Below, in pieces: positions 1 to 7,223 of a stretch of 20,279 nucleotides of DNA (its first letter is position 1; the number at the start of each line of letters is the position of its first letter). This DNA comes from DASXRA01 sp035263725. GTDB lineage: Bacteria; Actinomycetota; Actinomycetes; Mycobacteriales; Jatrophihabitantaceae. Location: contig DATFRC010000243.1 in the NCBI GenBank assembly GCA_035263725.1, positions 1 through 20,279 on the forward strand, read 5' to 3'. Position numbers and translations under genes: made by a program. The notes under the pieces were generated by a model. It had not been told where the DNA came from and did not search any database. It saw nothing but the letters and a program-made list of their open reading frames with translations.

Positions 1-273
1 ATGCAGGTCGTGGCCGACCAGCCCGACGAGATCACCTGGCGTGTCGAGGAAGGCCCGGACTCGTGGATCGGCACGCTCGTCATGTTCACCATCCGCCCGC
101 ACGGTGCGGACGGCACGACGCTGTTGTTCACCCACGGCGGCTGGCCAGAGGCGAGCGAGTTCATGAGCGGTTGCAGCACCAATTGGGGCGCCTACCTCAC
201 CAGCCTCAAGACCGGGGCCGAGAGCGGTCAGTTCGCCCCGTACCCACACGGCGAGATCAGCCGCTGGAGCTAG
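1..273 (+). CDS. SRPBCC / AHSA1-like protein, C-terminal part (5' truncated by window)
   Basis: The reading frame is open from the first base and ends in TAG at 271-273, so 90 residues are visible and the true start is probably upstream of the window. The visible part looks like the second half of a START-fold (SRPBCC, Hsp90 ATPase activator-like) domain. A strand-like run (EITWRVEEGPDSWIGTLVMF) is followed by TTLLFTHGGWPE, and then by a C-terminal helix with WGAYLTSLKTGAESG. That helix is typical of actinobacterial SRPBCC proteins, in which W and the following YL/SL residues line the hydrophobic pocket. Such proteins bind small hydrophobic ligands and their substrates are rarely known. The family call rests on this pattern only. 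The methyltransferase frame follows about 65 bp downstream on the same strand. Confidence 0.6.
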   Translation: MQVVADQPDEITWRVEEGPDSWIGTLVMFTIRPHGADGTTLLFTHGGWPEASEFMSGCSTNWGAYLTSLKTGAESGQFAPYPHGEISRWS

Positions 274-339
274 GTCAGTGTGAGGTTGACCAGGCCGCCC
301 ACGTGACCCGGTGCGGGTGGCCTTAGGTTCCCGCTTAAG

Positions 340-1086
340 AATGATCCGGACGGATATTTCGGCGAGCCGATTGCGGCGGGATACGACGACCCGTCCGACC
401 GCATGTTCCAGCCAGAGGCTATCGACCCGGCGGTCGGGGTGCTCGCCGAGCTGGCGGGCAGTGGGCGGGCACTGGAGCTGGCGATCGGCACAGGCCGCAT
501 CGGACTGCCGCTGTCCCAGCGTGGCGTGGCAGTGCACGGCATCGAGCTGTCCCGGGCGATGGTGGCCAAGCTTCGCGGCAAGCCGGGCGGCGAAGCCATC
601 GACGTGACGATCGGCGACATGGCCACGACCAGGGTGGACGGCACCTTCACGGTGGCCTACCTGGTGCTCAACACGATCAACAACCTCACCTCGCAGGAGG
701 CGCAGGTTGCCTGCTTCCGCAACGTCGCCGAGCACCTCGCCCCGGGCGGCTGCTTCGTGATCGAGACCGGCATCCCGCCGCTGCGCCACCTGCCGCCCGG
801 CCAGGACATCTTGGGGTACCGGGCAAGTCCCGAGCGGATCGTCAGCTACGGCTATGACCATGCCACCCAGCAGTACAGCGGGCATTACGTCGCGTTCGTC
901 AATGGGACCGGGGAGTACCGGACGATCCCGTTCCGCTATGTATGGCCATCCGAGCTCGACCTGATGGCGCATCTCGCCGGACTCCGGTTGCGCGACCGCT
1001 GGGCCGGCTGGAATCGAGAGCCGTTCACCACCGACAGCCGCTCACACGTCTCGGTCTGGCAGAAGGCGGCCCCGCCTGAAGGGTGA
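340..1086 (+). CDS. Class I SAM-dependent methyltransferase, start codon apparently lost
   Basis: From the first in-frame ATG (403) the product is 227 aa. It carries a Rossmann SAM-binding motif I, ELAIGTGRIG (residues 25-34 from that ATG), followed by the acidic loop GIELS (46-50). The C-terminal part contains FRYVWPSELDLMAHLAG and a closing HVSVWQK, as in actinobacterial small-molecule methyltransferases. The same frame is open upstream to a stop at 304-306. It encodes about 21 further residues (DPDGYFGEPIAAGYDDPSDR) that look like the conserved N-terminus of this family, but no ATG, GTG or TTG lies in that stretch. At 337 the codon AAG stands where ATG might be expected, just before AAT GAT CCG. 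I therefore give the feature from 340. The usable start may be 403, giving a shortened protein. The substrate is unknown. Confidence 0.75.
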   Translation, partial: NDPDGYFGEPIAAGYDDPSDRMFQPEAIDPAVGVLAELAGSGRALELAIGTGRIGLPLSQRGVAVHGIELSRAMVAKLRGKPGGEAIDVTIGDMATTRVDGTFTVAYLVLNTINNLTSQEAQVACFRNVAEHLAPGGCFVIETGIPPLRHLPPGQDILGYRASPERIVSYGYDHATQQYSGHYVAFVNGTGEYRTIPFRYVWPSELDLMAHLAGLRLRDRWAGWNREPFTTDSRSHVSVWQKAAPPEG

Positions 1087-1108
1087 TCTCGCCGGGAGTG
1101 CCGTGCCG

Positions 1109-1660
1109 TCAGGCGACCTTGAGGATCGCGCATTCGTACTGCCGGGTGCTCGGCACGAACGCCCACCCGACGCTGAACGAGGTCATACCCGGGTCGAGTA
1201 GCCACTGCGCACCCCGGCCGGCGATCATGCTGATCACCTGCCCGCCGTCCTGCTCGGGTGCGACCTCCCAGGCGAAGTGTGATGCGCAGGCGGGCCCCTG
1301 GCCCTCGTCCAGGGCGCACTGCTGCGCCTGCGTCGAGGCGCTCCCGGGCACCGCAGGCAGGCCGTGACTGACCCGGAACTGGTTCAGTGCGGCGACCACG
1401 CCACCGGCGTCGCCGTTGAGGGTGCACGCAGCGCTGGAGGGGCATGAGGTGCGGGTGGGCAGCGGCGTCGTGCGCGGCGCCGATGTCGAGGGCGTCGAGC
1501 GGGCCGACGGCGTGGACGTGATCGATGTGGGGCTGCTGACCGTCGGGGCAGACTGTGAAGTCCGCGAGCCGGCGACCGGCGTTGACCCGCCGTGCCGGCT
1601 CACGAGGTACGCGGTAATGGCCGCGGCGATCAGCCCGACCAGGCACGCGACGACGATCAT
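1109..1660 (-). CDS. Membrane-anchored CAP-like extracellular protein
   Basis: Starting at ATG 1660 the product is 183 aa. A single hydrophobic segment occupies residues 2-20 and acts as signal anchor or uncleaved signal. A Ser/Thr/Pro-rich linker of about 45 residues (26-71) follows, then a Cys-containing C-terminal domain (Cys 73, 79, 115, 125, 177). In that domain ALNQFRVSHGLPAV (91-104) resembles the first helix of CAP/SCP domains, and QWLLDPGMTSFSVGWAFV (152-169) resembles their last strand region. CAP domains are secreted and mostly of unknown function in bacteria. AGGCGG sits six bases before ATG 1660. The frame stays open upstream to ATG 2080 (323 aa, with GGGGG five bases before it), but that part is very Arg/Pro-rich. 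A competing minus-strand frame (2025 to 1699) has equally GC-rich third bases, so the long form is doubtful. Confidence 0.6.
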   Translation of the reverse strand: MIVVACLVGLIAAAITAYLVSRHGGSTPVAGSRTSQSAPTVSSPTSITSTPSARSTPSTSAPRTTPLPTRTSCPSSAACTLNGDAGGVVAALNQFRVSHGLPAVPGSASTQAQQCALDEGQGPACASHFAWEVAPEQDGGQVISMIAGRGAQWLLDPGMTSFSVGWAFVPSTRQYECAILKVA

Positions 1661-2201
1661 TGGGGTCCGCCTGGCGATCGTCTGCCGCGGATTGATCGTC
1701 ACCGACGGCCGCAACTGTTCCGGCTTGGAAGGAGCTGGCGGCCTGCCGGTGGCGGGCGATTCCGGCAACGGCTGCCGGCCGGCCTGGTGGGAGAGCGTGC
1801 GGTCAGCAAGTCCCAGCGAACGGACCCCTGGCGCACGAAGTGGCGGCTCGCGAGCACCCAGCAGGCGCGGGCGAGCCGGAGGCGTCGGGCGGGCCGCGTG
1901 GGCGGGTCTCGCGCCACGGTCGGGGTGCTTGCCAGCCACCCGAGGCACCCGCCGCGCCCGCGCGGCACTATCACCGGCGCCACCGGGCTCGAGCACCCGC
2001 CGCCGGCGGCCGGCACCCGCCACACGCACGCGCGACCACGACGTGCCGCGTGCGACGGCCTCCTCCGGCCACGCGTGCATCAGGCCCCCGCATACTCGAT
2101 AGACGGGGCGACGCGGAACTCGGCCCCACATACGGCCTCAGCGCAGCGCCGTCCCTGCTGACGGATTGTGCATCGCGCTCGCATTCCGCGCCAGCGCTTC
2201 A

Positions 2202-2234
2202 CCCTGCCGGGCTCATGCCGTCCGGCCGTCAGGG
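2202..2234 (-). terminator. Possible terminator hairpin after the 94-aa gene
   Basis: CCCTG at 2202-2206 pairs with CAGGG at 2230-2234. After a C/T mismatch, CGG at 2208-2210 pairs with CCG at 2226-2228. The hairpin abuts the stop codon of the minus-strand gene at 2235. There is no T-tract, as is common in actinobacteria. This is a weak call based on position and pairing only. Confidence 0.3.
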
Positions 2235-2519
2235 CTACTCGTCGGTGTCGCTGTAGTGGGCGGATCTTCTGCGTTCGAGCCGCCAGTGGATCTCGTGGGT
2301 TTCGGGGTGGCGCCATTCGCGCATTCGGTACTCGAACCCGGGGAGCAGCACGATCGGGATCGGATCCGGGGATGCCGGGGCGACGGCGCCTACCACGATC
2401 TTGGCGTCGGCGGGGATGAACGGGGACGTCGCCGGAACTGGGGCCGTGATTATTTCCACAGGGTCTGTATAGGGGCGCGGCATGCAACAGACCGTAGCAC
2501 CAGTTGTGCCAGAGATCAC
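2235..2519 (-). CDS. Small hypothetical protein
   Basis: This is an unrecognised small protein of 82 aa from ATG 2483, or 94 aa from GTG 2519. I prefer 2519 because GAGG lies eight bases before it, whereas no ribosome-binding site precedes ATG 2483. The middle is rich in Pro, Ala and Ile/Val (PVEIITAPVPATSPF, then a run with PDPIPIVLLPG). The end is charged and aromatic (FEYRMREWRHPETHEIHWRL), which looks like a compact folded tail. No membrane segment or Cys-pair metal site is seen. It lies between the CAP-like gene and the rightward small-gene islet. The frame is open further upstream to 2699, but that part looks non-coding. Function unknown. Confidence 0.5.
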   Translation of the reverse strand: MISGTTGATVCCMPRPYTDPVEIITAPVPATSPFIPADAKIVVGAVAPASPDPIPIVLLPGFEYRMREWRHPETHEIHWRLERRRSAHYSDTDE

Positions 2520-2774
2520 CAACACTGCCTCTTCAGCGCTCGAATAGAGACGTGATAGAGTCGAGATCGAGCAGCGGGCAACGTACTGATCGCATGGCAA
2601 TCCGCGGAGCCTCGGATCAGCCAGACGACAGCAAGCACGGCGCCGACACCGTCGGCCGCTGACCAACGCCCAGGCCCGGCGACCGGCCCGTTCGATCATC
2701 GGCAGCTCCTACCAGGCACACCGCCTCGGTGCCCGCCACCGGCTACGTACCAACACCACCACCAGGAGTAACGA
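2520..2774. other. Divergent intergenic region
   Basis: This 255-bp stretch separates the leftward small gene (2519) from the rightward membrane-protein gene (2775), so it should hold both promoters. I see no convincing -35/-10 pair, tRNA or strong hairpin. ORFs crossing it on either strand lack GC-rich third positions and look like chance frames. Confidence 0.4.
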
Positions 2775-3416
2775 GTGTCAGACGCCCTCGACGCCGTCCA
2801 GCCCGACGGCGGTCCCGTCTCCAGCGACCCCGGCTACGCCGCGTGGCTGGGGTACACCCCCGAGCGGCCTAGCGGCTACGCGCCACTGCCGGTCAACGAC
2901 ACCACCCAGCCGCCGGGCTGGGCGGCCCCGCCGCCCCCACCGCCCCTGCCCCAGCCGGTGCCGCCGGTGCCGCCGAAGAAGTCGCACAAGCTGCGCAACT
3001 CCCTGCTCGGCATCGTCGGCCTGATCGTCGCCATCGTCGTCGCCACCCACGCCGGGGGCGAGAGCAAGCACAGCGGCAGCACGAACTCGGGCAGTTCCAA
3101 CTCGGGCGTCAGCCGAGGCCTCGCCGCGCAGGATGCCACCGGCGACGTCAAGCTCGGCCCGCCGCAGGCACCGGACGTTCTCGGGATCCGCTACGAGACG
3201 GTCACCGTCGTCAACCACTCGTCGAAGCGGTCGGACTACGTGATCGACGTGGCGGTGCAGTCCGCCGACGGCAAGACCCAGTACGACACCGGCACAGCTC
3301 TGATCAACAACGTCGACCCCGGCCAAACTGCCAGCGACAAGGTGATGTTCACCAATCACATCCCGGCTGGGGCCAAGATCGTTCTGAAGACCGTCGAGCG
3401 CACCGCCGCGCTCTGA
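2775..3416 (+). CDS. Proline-rich single-pass membrane protein with extracellular beta domain
   Basis: The 213-aa product starts at GTG 2775, with CAGGAG at 2763-2768 as ribosome-binding site. Residues 1-70 are cytoplasmic-looking and Gly/Pro/Tyr-rich, including runs of six and more prolines (about 51-67). KKSHKLRN gives a positive stop-transfer, then one membrane helix spans about 76-91. A Ser/Gly/Asn linker (95-113) follows. The outer domain (about 135-213) has alternating strands (YETVTVVNHSSKRSDYVIDV and the following VQSADGK) and a GQTASDKVMF segment. These resemble FxLYD or DUF4352-like immunoglobulin-type domains found in actinobacterial cell-envelope proteins. It may sense or bind an envelope partner; no function can be assigned. 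It is the first gene of the rightward islet. Confidence 0.7.
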   Translation: MSDALDAVQPDGGPVSSDPGYAAWLGYTPERPSGYAPLPVNDTTQPPGWAAPPPPPPLPQPVPPVPPKKSHKLRNSLLGIVGLIVAIVVATHAGGESKHSGSTNSGSSNSGVSRGLAAQDATGDVKLGPPQAPDVLGIRYETVTVVNHSSKRSDYVIDVAVQSADGKTQYDTGTALINNVDPGQTASDKVMFTNHIPAGAKIVLKTVERTAAL

Positions 3417-3444
3417 TGCCCGCGATCCCTGCTGCTAGTTCGCT

Positions 3445-3954
3445 ATGACCACCACCCCCATGGCACACCACGTCTGCCAATGCTGCGGCCGCGGGGGCAC
3501 TGCCGACTTCGTCAACGCAGGCACCGACCGCTGGGAATGCGCCGACGGCGCCGCCTGCCGCGAGCGGTCCATCGAGGCGGCGCGACGCCAGAAAGCGGCG
3601 CGCGTCCCGCTGGCCGAACTGCCCACACTGCTCGGCGACGGCACCGTGGAGACCAACGACGGCAAAGCCTGGTTCTCGATCGACACCGGCCGCGACCGCG
3701 AGACGGTCAACGTCGAGTACCACCCGGACGCGGATCACCCGTTCCAGGTGTGGATACGCAGCTGGGGCCCTGACCGCGGGCTGACCAGCGAGACCGAAGG
3801 TGGCGCATACGACAGCGCCGCCGAGGCCGCCAGACAAGTCACCAGCACGCTGGCGGCCATCGGCCGCAGCCGAGAGGACGAGAACTGGGGGCTATCGAGC
3901 TACCCGCGTGCTACCGACGTCGAGGCCGAGAAGAAGTCATGGCCAACAGGCTGA
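3445..3954 (+). CDS. Hypothetical protein with N-terminal Cys pairs (zinc-ribbon-like)
   Basis: The 169-aa product starts at ATG 3445. A second ATG at residue 6 is possible; neither has a strong ribosome-binding site. The N-terminus carries CQCCGRGG (residues 11-18) and WECADGAACRER, giving CxxC plus C-x4-C spacing that could bind one zinc ion. A helical segment rich in Ala/Arg follows, then a beta-like region (KAWFSIDTGRDRETVNVEYH, then FQVWIRSWGPD) and a charged tail. The shape recalls small phage- or plasmid-type proteins but I recognise no family. Its 3' end overlaps the next gene by 16 bp (3939-3954), which suggests co-translation. Confidence 0.6.
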   Translation: MTTTPMAHHVCQCCGRGGTADFVNAGTDRWECADGAACRERSIEAARRQKAARVPLAELPTLLGDGTVETNDGKAWFSIDTGRDRETVNVEYHPDADHPFQVWIRSWGPDRGLTSETEGGAYDSAAEAARQVTSTLAAIGRSREDENWGLSSYPRATDVEAEKKSWPTG

Positions 3955-4253
3955 CCAAGGACAAGCGACTGCGCTATGCGAGCCGCTACGTCGTCGCTTG
4001 GGTTATCGTCGGCCTCATCACGTGGTTCGCGGTGACCGTCTGGGCGATCCAGTACTGCGTCGTCATCCCAGGCATCTACTTGGCCAAGTTCTTAGGCATG
4101 ACGATGCTGGCATTGATCTTGATCTTTCACCGACCCGCCTACTCGTATTCGTCCCGACCGCGCAGGCGGATCTGGCAACCCTGGCCGGCGTGGCCCGCCG
4201 ATCGCTTCTGGTGGCGGCTCAACCAGTATCTAGCCGGGGAAAGGTGGCGATGA
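3939..4253 (+). CDS. Small two-helix membrane protein
   Basis: The 104-aa product starts at ATG 3939 inside the end of the preceding gene, with GAGGCCGAGAAG upstream. Two adjacent hydrophobic segments lie at about residues 18-37 and 41-63. They are flanked by basic residues (KDKRLRYASR before, RPRRR after), which fits a helical hairpin with both ends inside the cell. The C-terminal tail is rich in Trp and Arg. No family is recognised. It overlaps the next gene by 4 bp (ATGA at 4250-4253), so the two are probably translationally coupled. A two-helix protein beside soluble small partners is seen in some toxin, holin or accessory envelope systems, but nothing here proves that. Confidence 0.65.
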   Translation: MANRLTKDKRLRYASRYVVAWVIVGLITWFAVTVWAIQYCVVIPGIYLAKFLGMTMLALILIFHRPAYSYSSRPRRRIWQPWPAWPADRFWWRLNQYLAGERWR

Positions 4254-4459
4254 TCACCGACGACCAGGCCGAGGCGGTGCTGGCCTGCATGCGCTACCTG
4301 ACCGACTGCGAACAGTGGCGCGTCGGCGTGCTCGACGGCGTGCGGGTCGTGATCTGCCCGGTCCAGCCGCTGCTGACAACGATCCGAGCGGAGCTGCAGC
4401 TGATCGAGCAGATCGGCAAGGACGTGGCCGTCACCAGGGCCGAGCCAGGCGGCACATGA
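4250..4459 (+). CDS. Small hypothetical protein (69 aa)
   Basis: The product is a 69-aa soluble protein starting at ATG 4250, which overlaps the preceding stop in ATGA, with GAAAGGTGG just upstream. It is largely helical and amphipathic (DDQAEAVLACMRYLTDCEQW, then a VGVLDGVRVVICPV strand and a C-terminal helix TTIRAELQLIEQIGKDVA). There are three Cys but no metal-site spacing. The frame is open much further upstream (from 3800), but that part is antiphase to the real genes and is not coding. It overlaps the following ATG by 4 bp (4456-4459). Function unknown. Confidence 0.55.
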   Translation: MITDDQAEAVLACMRYLTDCEQWRVGVLDGVRVVICPVQPLLTTIRAELQLIEQIGKDVAVTRAEPGGT

Positions 4460-4726
4460 CGGTGCGGGCACAGATCCACAGTAAGGCTGAGGTTGCTCGG
4501 CGCCGGTGCGCAGAGCAGTGTTGACGCGGTGGGGGAACTGCAAGTCGGCGCATCGGAGGCTCAGAGCGTTGCGCGCGCGGCGTTCGACTGGGTCGAGTCG
4601 GTCGCGGTCAAGGTCGACGGCGGATTGGCATGGCTGGCGGACGGGGAGCAGTCGCAAATCACTTTGTGGCGCGAGAGCTTCCTCAGTCATGACAGTCCTC
4701 TCCCGACGAAGAAACCGGTCGCATAA
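4456..4726 (+). CDS. Short or frameshifted hypothetical ORF
   Basis: An ATG at 4456 overlaps the preceding stop (ATGA) and opens a frame of only 22 codons, ending at TGA 4522-4524. A second frame, open through this region to TAA at 4724-4726, has GC-rich third bases and protein-like sequence (AFDWVESVAVKVDGGLAWLA). It can start at TTG 4493 with AAGG six bases before, giving 77 aa. Either the 22-codon ORF is real and followed by a separate TTG-started gene, or one gene was split by a +1/-1 shift near 4514-4522. The joined product would be about 90 aa. No family is recognised. Confidence 0.4.
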
Positions 4727-4791
4727 CAACGTACGTCGATCGAAGTTGTCGAGGTAACGTCTATTCGGCTTCAGCGCGGGGAGAGTCTGAG

Positions 4792-5397
4792 ATGATCACG
4801 ACCGCCTTCGTCGCGACGTGTGCCTTGATCGTTGTGGTTCCCGGTCCGGCGCTCGCCGTTCTCATGTCGCAGTCGCTGCGGCGCGGCACAGTGGCCGGAC
4901 TGTGCTGCGTGGCGGGTAACACAACTGGCCTCGTGGGGTGGGCCTGCGGCGCCGCGTTCGGCCTGACCGCCCTGTTGACCGCGTCGACCGTCGGTTTCAT
5001 CGTGCTCAAGATCATCGGGGCTGTCTATCTGGCCTGGCTGGGCGTCCAGGCGTTCCGGCGCCGTCACGGTCACCCGGAGAGCCTCGCGCCGCGTGGGGCT
5101 TCTCGTGCCACGGCGTACCGCAGTGGGCTGCTCACGAGTATCACCAACCCCAAGCCTGCGGCGCTGTACATGGCGCTGCTGCCGCAGTTCATGCCACCCA
5201 ACGCGACGGTCCGCGACGTGTTCGAACTCGCCTCCGTGCACATCGTGCTGAGCGCGGTCTGGTACGTGCTCATCGTGGTCGGTGTCGTCCGGGCCCGCCG
5301 GCTGTTCGAGCGGCCCGTCGCTCAACGCTGGCTGAATCGGCTCACCGGCGGGGTGTTCATCGGCTTCGCCGTGCGACTCGCGATCGCTGCGCGCTGA
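4792..5397 (+). CDS. LysE/RhtB-family amino-acid exporter
   Basis: The 201-aa protein is about the normal length of the family and starts at ATG 4792 behind a GGGGAGA ribosome-binding site. The N-terminus has the LysE/RhtB signature PGPALAVLMSQSLRRG (about residues 17-32), which is the conserved PGP..L...S...G pattern. There are five to six hydrophobic segments, and the central loop reads YRSGLLTSITNPKPAALYMA, the conserved F..G....NPK..L motif of the family. It should export an amino acid or a derivative across the plasma membrane; substrate cannot be told from sequence. It is the last gene of the rightward run before a strong hairpin. No LysG-type regulator is adjacent. Confidence 0.9.
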   Translation: MITTAFVATCALIVVVPGPALAVLMSQSLRRGTVAGLCCVAGNTTGLVGWACGAAFGLTALLTASTVGFIVLKIIGAVYLAWLGVQAFRRRHGHPESLAPRGASRATAYRSGLLTSITNPKPAALYMALLPQFMPPNATVRDVFELASVHIVLSAVWYVLIVVGVVRARRLFERPVAQRWLNRLTGGVFIGFAVRLAIAAR

Positions 5398-5403
5398 TCC
5401 GCC

Positions 5404-5430
5404 ACGGCGCCGGTTCATGCCCGGCGTCGT
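5404..5430 (+). terminator. Strong hairpin after the LysE-family gene
   Basis: Ten consecutive pairs (5404-5413 with 5421-5430, one G-U) close a 7-base loop. The hairpin starts six bases after the exporter stop codon and ends 47 bases before hypX. There is no T-tract. It probably ends or processes the exporter transcript and separates it from hypX. Confidence 0.55.
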
Positions 5431-5477
5431 ATCTGGCGCGGGCCTTGGGTGCTCCTCGTTAACCAAAGGGAGGGGCG

Positions 5478-7205
5478 ATGGTTTGCGTTGGGTCGACGAC
5501 CCGGGCGTTGCGGGTCTTGTTTCTGGTCTCCGCGCACGGCAGCTTGAGCCAAGCTGTTCAGGTCGCGTTCACCGATCTCGGGCACGAGGTCGAGGTGTCC
5601 GTAGGGGACTCGCCGGAATCGATGCAAGCCGCTGTGCTGGCACACGATCCGGATCTGATCGTTTGCCCGATGTTGAAGAGGATGATTCCCGAGGCGGTGT
5701 GGTCGCGGTACCGGTGCCTGATCGTGCACCCCGGCCCGGTCGGTGATCGCGGCCCGTCCTCGATCGACTGGGCTATCCATCTCGACCAGTCCACGTGGGG
5801 CGTGACCGTCCTCGAGGCCAACGACGAGTTCGATGCCGGGCCGGTGTGGGCAACCAGGACCTTCGAGCTCCGATCGACCACGAAGAGCGGCCTGTACCGG
5901 CACGAGGTGCGGCGCGCGGCCATCGACGCACTTGTCGACGCCGTCACCAAGATTGCTCACGGGCAGGAAACCCCCGACGTAATCGAGCCGAGCGGGATTG
6001 CCGTTGCTGGGCAGGCACGTCCGCTGATGCGCCAGGAGACCCGCTTGATCGACTGGTCGACCGACCCGACCGACGTGGTGCTGCGCAAGATCCGTGCGGC
6101 CGAGGGCCAGCCCGGCGTGCTGGACCGGATCGGCACCAGTGAGTTCCACCTGTTCGGCGCCCATCGAGAGCGAACGCTTCGCGGCACACCCGGGCAGGTC
6201 GTCGCGCAGCGCAACGGTGCGATCTGCCGTGCCACGCTCGACGGCGCCGTCTGGATCAGCCACCTCAAACAGCGCCGGACGCCGACTCGCACGTTCCTGA
6301 AATTGCCCGCAGCCACTGCGCTGGCGCAGTCTGGCGCCCGGGTCGACGCTCCAGAAGTGCAGGTACCCCTGCACCTGACCCCCGGGACAGGAATGGAGGG
6401 CACCTTCCGCGACATCTTCTACGAAGAGGCGTGCAACGTCGGATACCTGCATTTCGACTTCTACAACGGCGCGATGAGCGCCGAACAGTGCCAGCGACTG
6501 CGGGACGCCTACCGTTACGCCCGCTCGCGCCGGGAAACCAATGTGATCGTCCTGATGGGCGGGCGAGATTTCTTCAGCACAGGCATCAACCTCAACGTCA
6601 TCGAGGCCGCGAAGGATCCTGCTCGGGAATCATGGCGCAACCTGAACGCGATCAACGACGTGGTGCACGACATCGTCACCACCGACTCCCACTACGTCAT
6701 CGCGGCGCTGTGCGGCGATGCCGCCGCCGGCGGCGTGCCCCTCGCGCTCGCAGCCGACCGCGTCGTCGCGCGCGAGGGCATCGTGCTCAACCCGTACTAC
6801 GGCCACATGGGGGGCCTCTACGGGTCGGAATACTGGACGTATCTGCTACCGCGCCGCCTAGGCGAGCGGATGGCAACGCAGCTCACTGGCGCGCCATTCA
6901 CCCCGATCAGCAGCCGTCGAGCGGTACAGATCGGACTGCTCGACGCAGCCTTCGGCAGCACCGTGGACAGCTTCGTGGCGCTCGTGCGCAACCACGCCGA
7001 GAGACTCGCGAAACGCAATGACCTCGCCGCTCGGCTCGAGTTCAAGCGCCGGCAGCGCGCACGTGACGAGCGCATCAAACCTTTGGACGCGTATCGCCGC
7101 GAGGAACTGGCCCGATCCCACCACTGCTTCTTCGGTGCCGATCGGCGATACCACCACGCCCGTCATCGTTTCGCCTACAAGCTTCACTCCCATACCGACG
7201 CATAG
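5478..7205 (+). CDS. hypX: HypX/HoxX, CO-ligand synthase for [NiFe]-hydrogenase maturation
   Basis: The 575-aa product starts at ATG 5478 after AAAGGGAGGGG. The N-terminal half is a formyltransferase-type domain with HPGPVGDRGPSSIDWA (84-99) and DAGPVW (119-124). The C-terminal half is an enoyl-CoA hydratase (crotonase) domain with GGRDFFSTGI (361-370), GDAAAGGVPLALAAD (413-427) and YYGHMGGLYGSEYWTY (440-455). This two-domain order and length are those of HypX. In organisms that use oxygen, HypX takes the formyl group of N10-formyl-tetrahydrofolate, passes it to CoA and releases CO. The CO becomes a ligand of the Fe in the hydrogenase Fe(CN)2CO centre. No hydrogenase or other hyp gene is in the window, so its target lies elsewhere. 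It converges on the DUF202 pair with 18 bp between stops. Confidence 0.93.
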   Translation: MVCVGSTTRALRVLFLVSAHGSLSQAVQVAFTDLGHEVEVSVGDSPESMQAAVLAHDPDLIVCPMLKRMIPEAVWSRYRCLIVHPGPVGDRGPSSIDWAIHLDQSTWGVTVLEANDEFDAGPVWATRTFELRSTTKSGLYRHEVRRAAIDALVDAVTKIAHGQETPDVIEPSGIAVAGQARPLMRQETRLIDWSTDPTDVVLRKIRAAEGQPGVLDRIGTSEFHLFGAHRERTLRGTPGQVVAQRNGAICRATLDGAVWISHLKQRRTPTRTFLKLPAATALAQSGARVDAPEVQVPLHLTPGTGMEGTFRDIFYEEACNVGYLHFDFYNGAMSAEQCQRLRDAYRYARSRRETNVIVLMGGRDFFSTGINLNVIEAAKDPARESWRNLNAINDVVHDIVTTDSHYVIAALCGDAAAGGVPLALAADRVVAREGIVLNPYYGHMGGLYGSEYWTYLLPRRLGERMATQLTGAPFTPISSRRAVQIGLLDAAFGSTVDSFVALVRNHAERLAKRNDLAARLEFKRRQRARDERIKPLDAYRREELARSHHCFFGADRRYHHARHRFAYKLHSHTDA

Positions 7206-7220
7206 CGGACAAAAAATCCG
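7206..7220. terminator. Small hairpin between convergent genes
   Basis: CGGA (7206-7209) pairs with TCCG (7217-7220) around a 7-base loop holding six A residues, in the 18-bp gap between hypX and the DUF202 gene. The stem is short, so this is only a possible bidirectional terminator. Confidence 0.25.
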
Positions 7221-7223
7221 TGG

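Noticed and set aside
1416..2161. Plus-strand frames over the CAP-like region
   Set aside because: They are Arg/Pro-rich without motifs, lie opposite a membrane-anchored minus-strand protein and have no ribosome-binding site.
2166..2555. Plus-strand frames of 83-129 codons
   Set aside because: They lie opposite the minus-strand small gene, whose C-terminal part looks more protein-like. Neither plus frame has a recognisable start signal.
4771..5466. 231-codon minus-strand frame opposite the LysE-family gene
   Set aside because: The sense strand encodes a recognisable exporter. The antisense product is very rich in Arg, His and Glu and looks like a shadow.
5415..6452. 345-codon minus-strand frame opposite hypX
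   Set aside because: It is antisense to a clearly recognised gene; such long shadow frames are normal in high-GC DNA. Its product has no family-like features.
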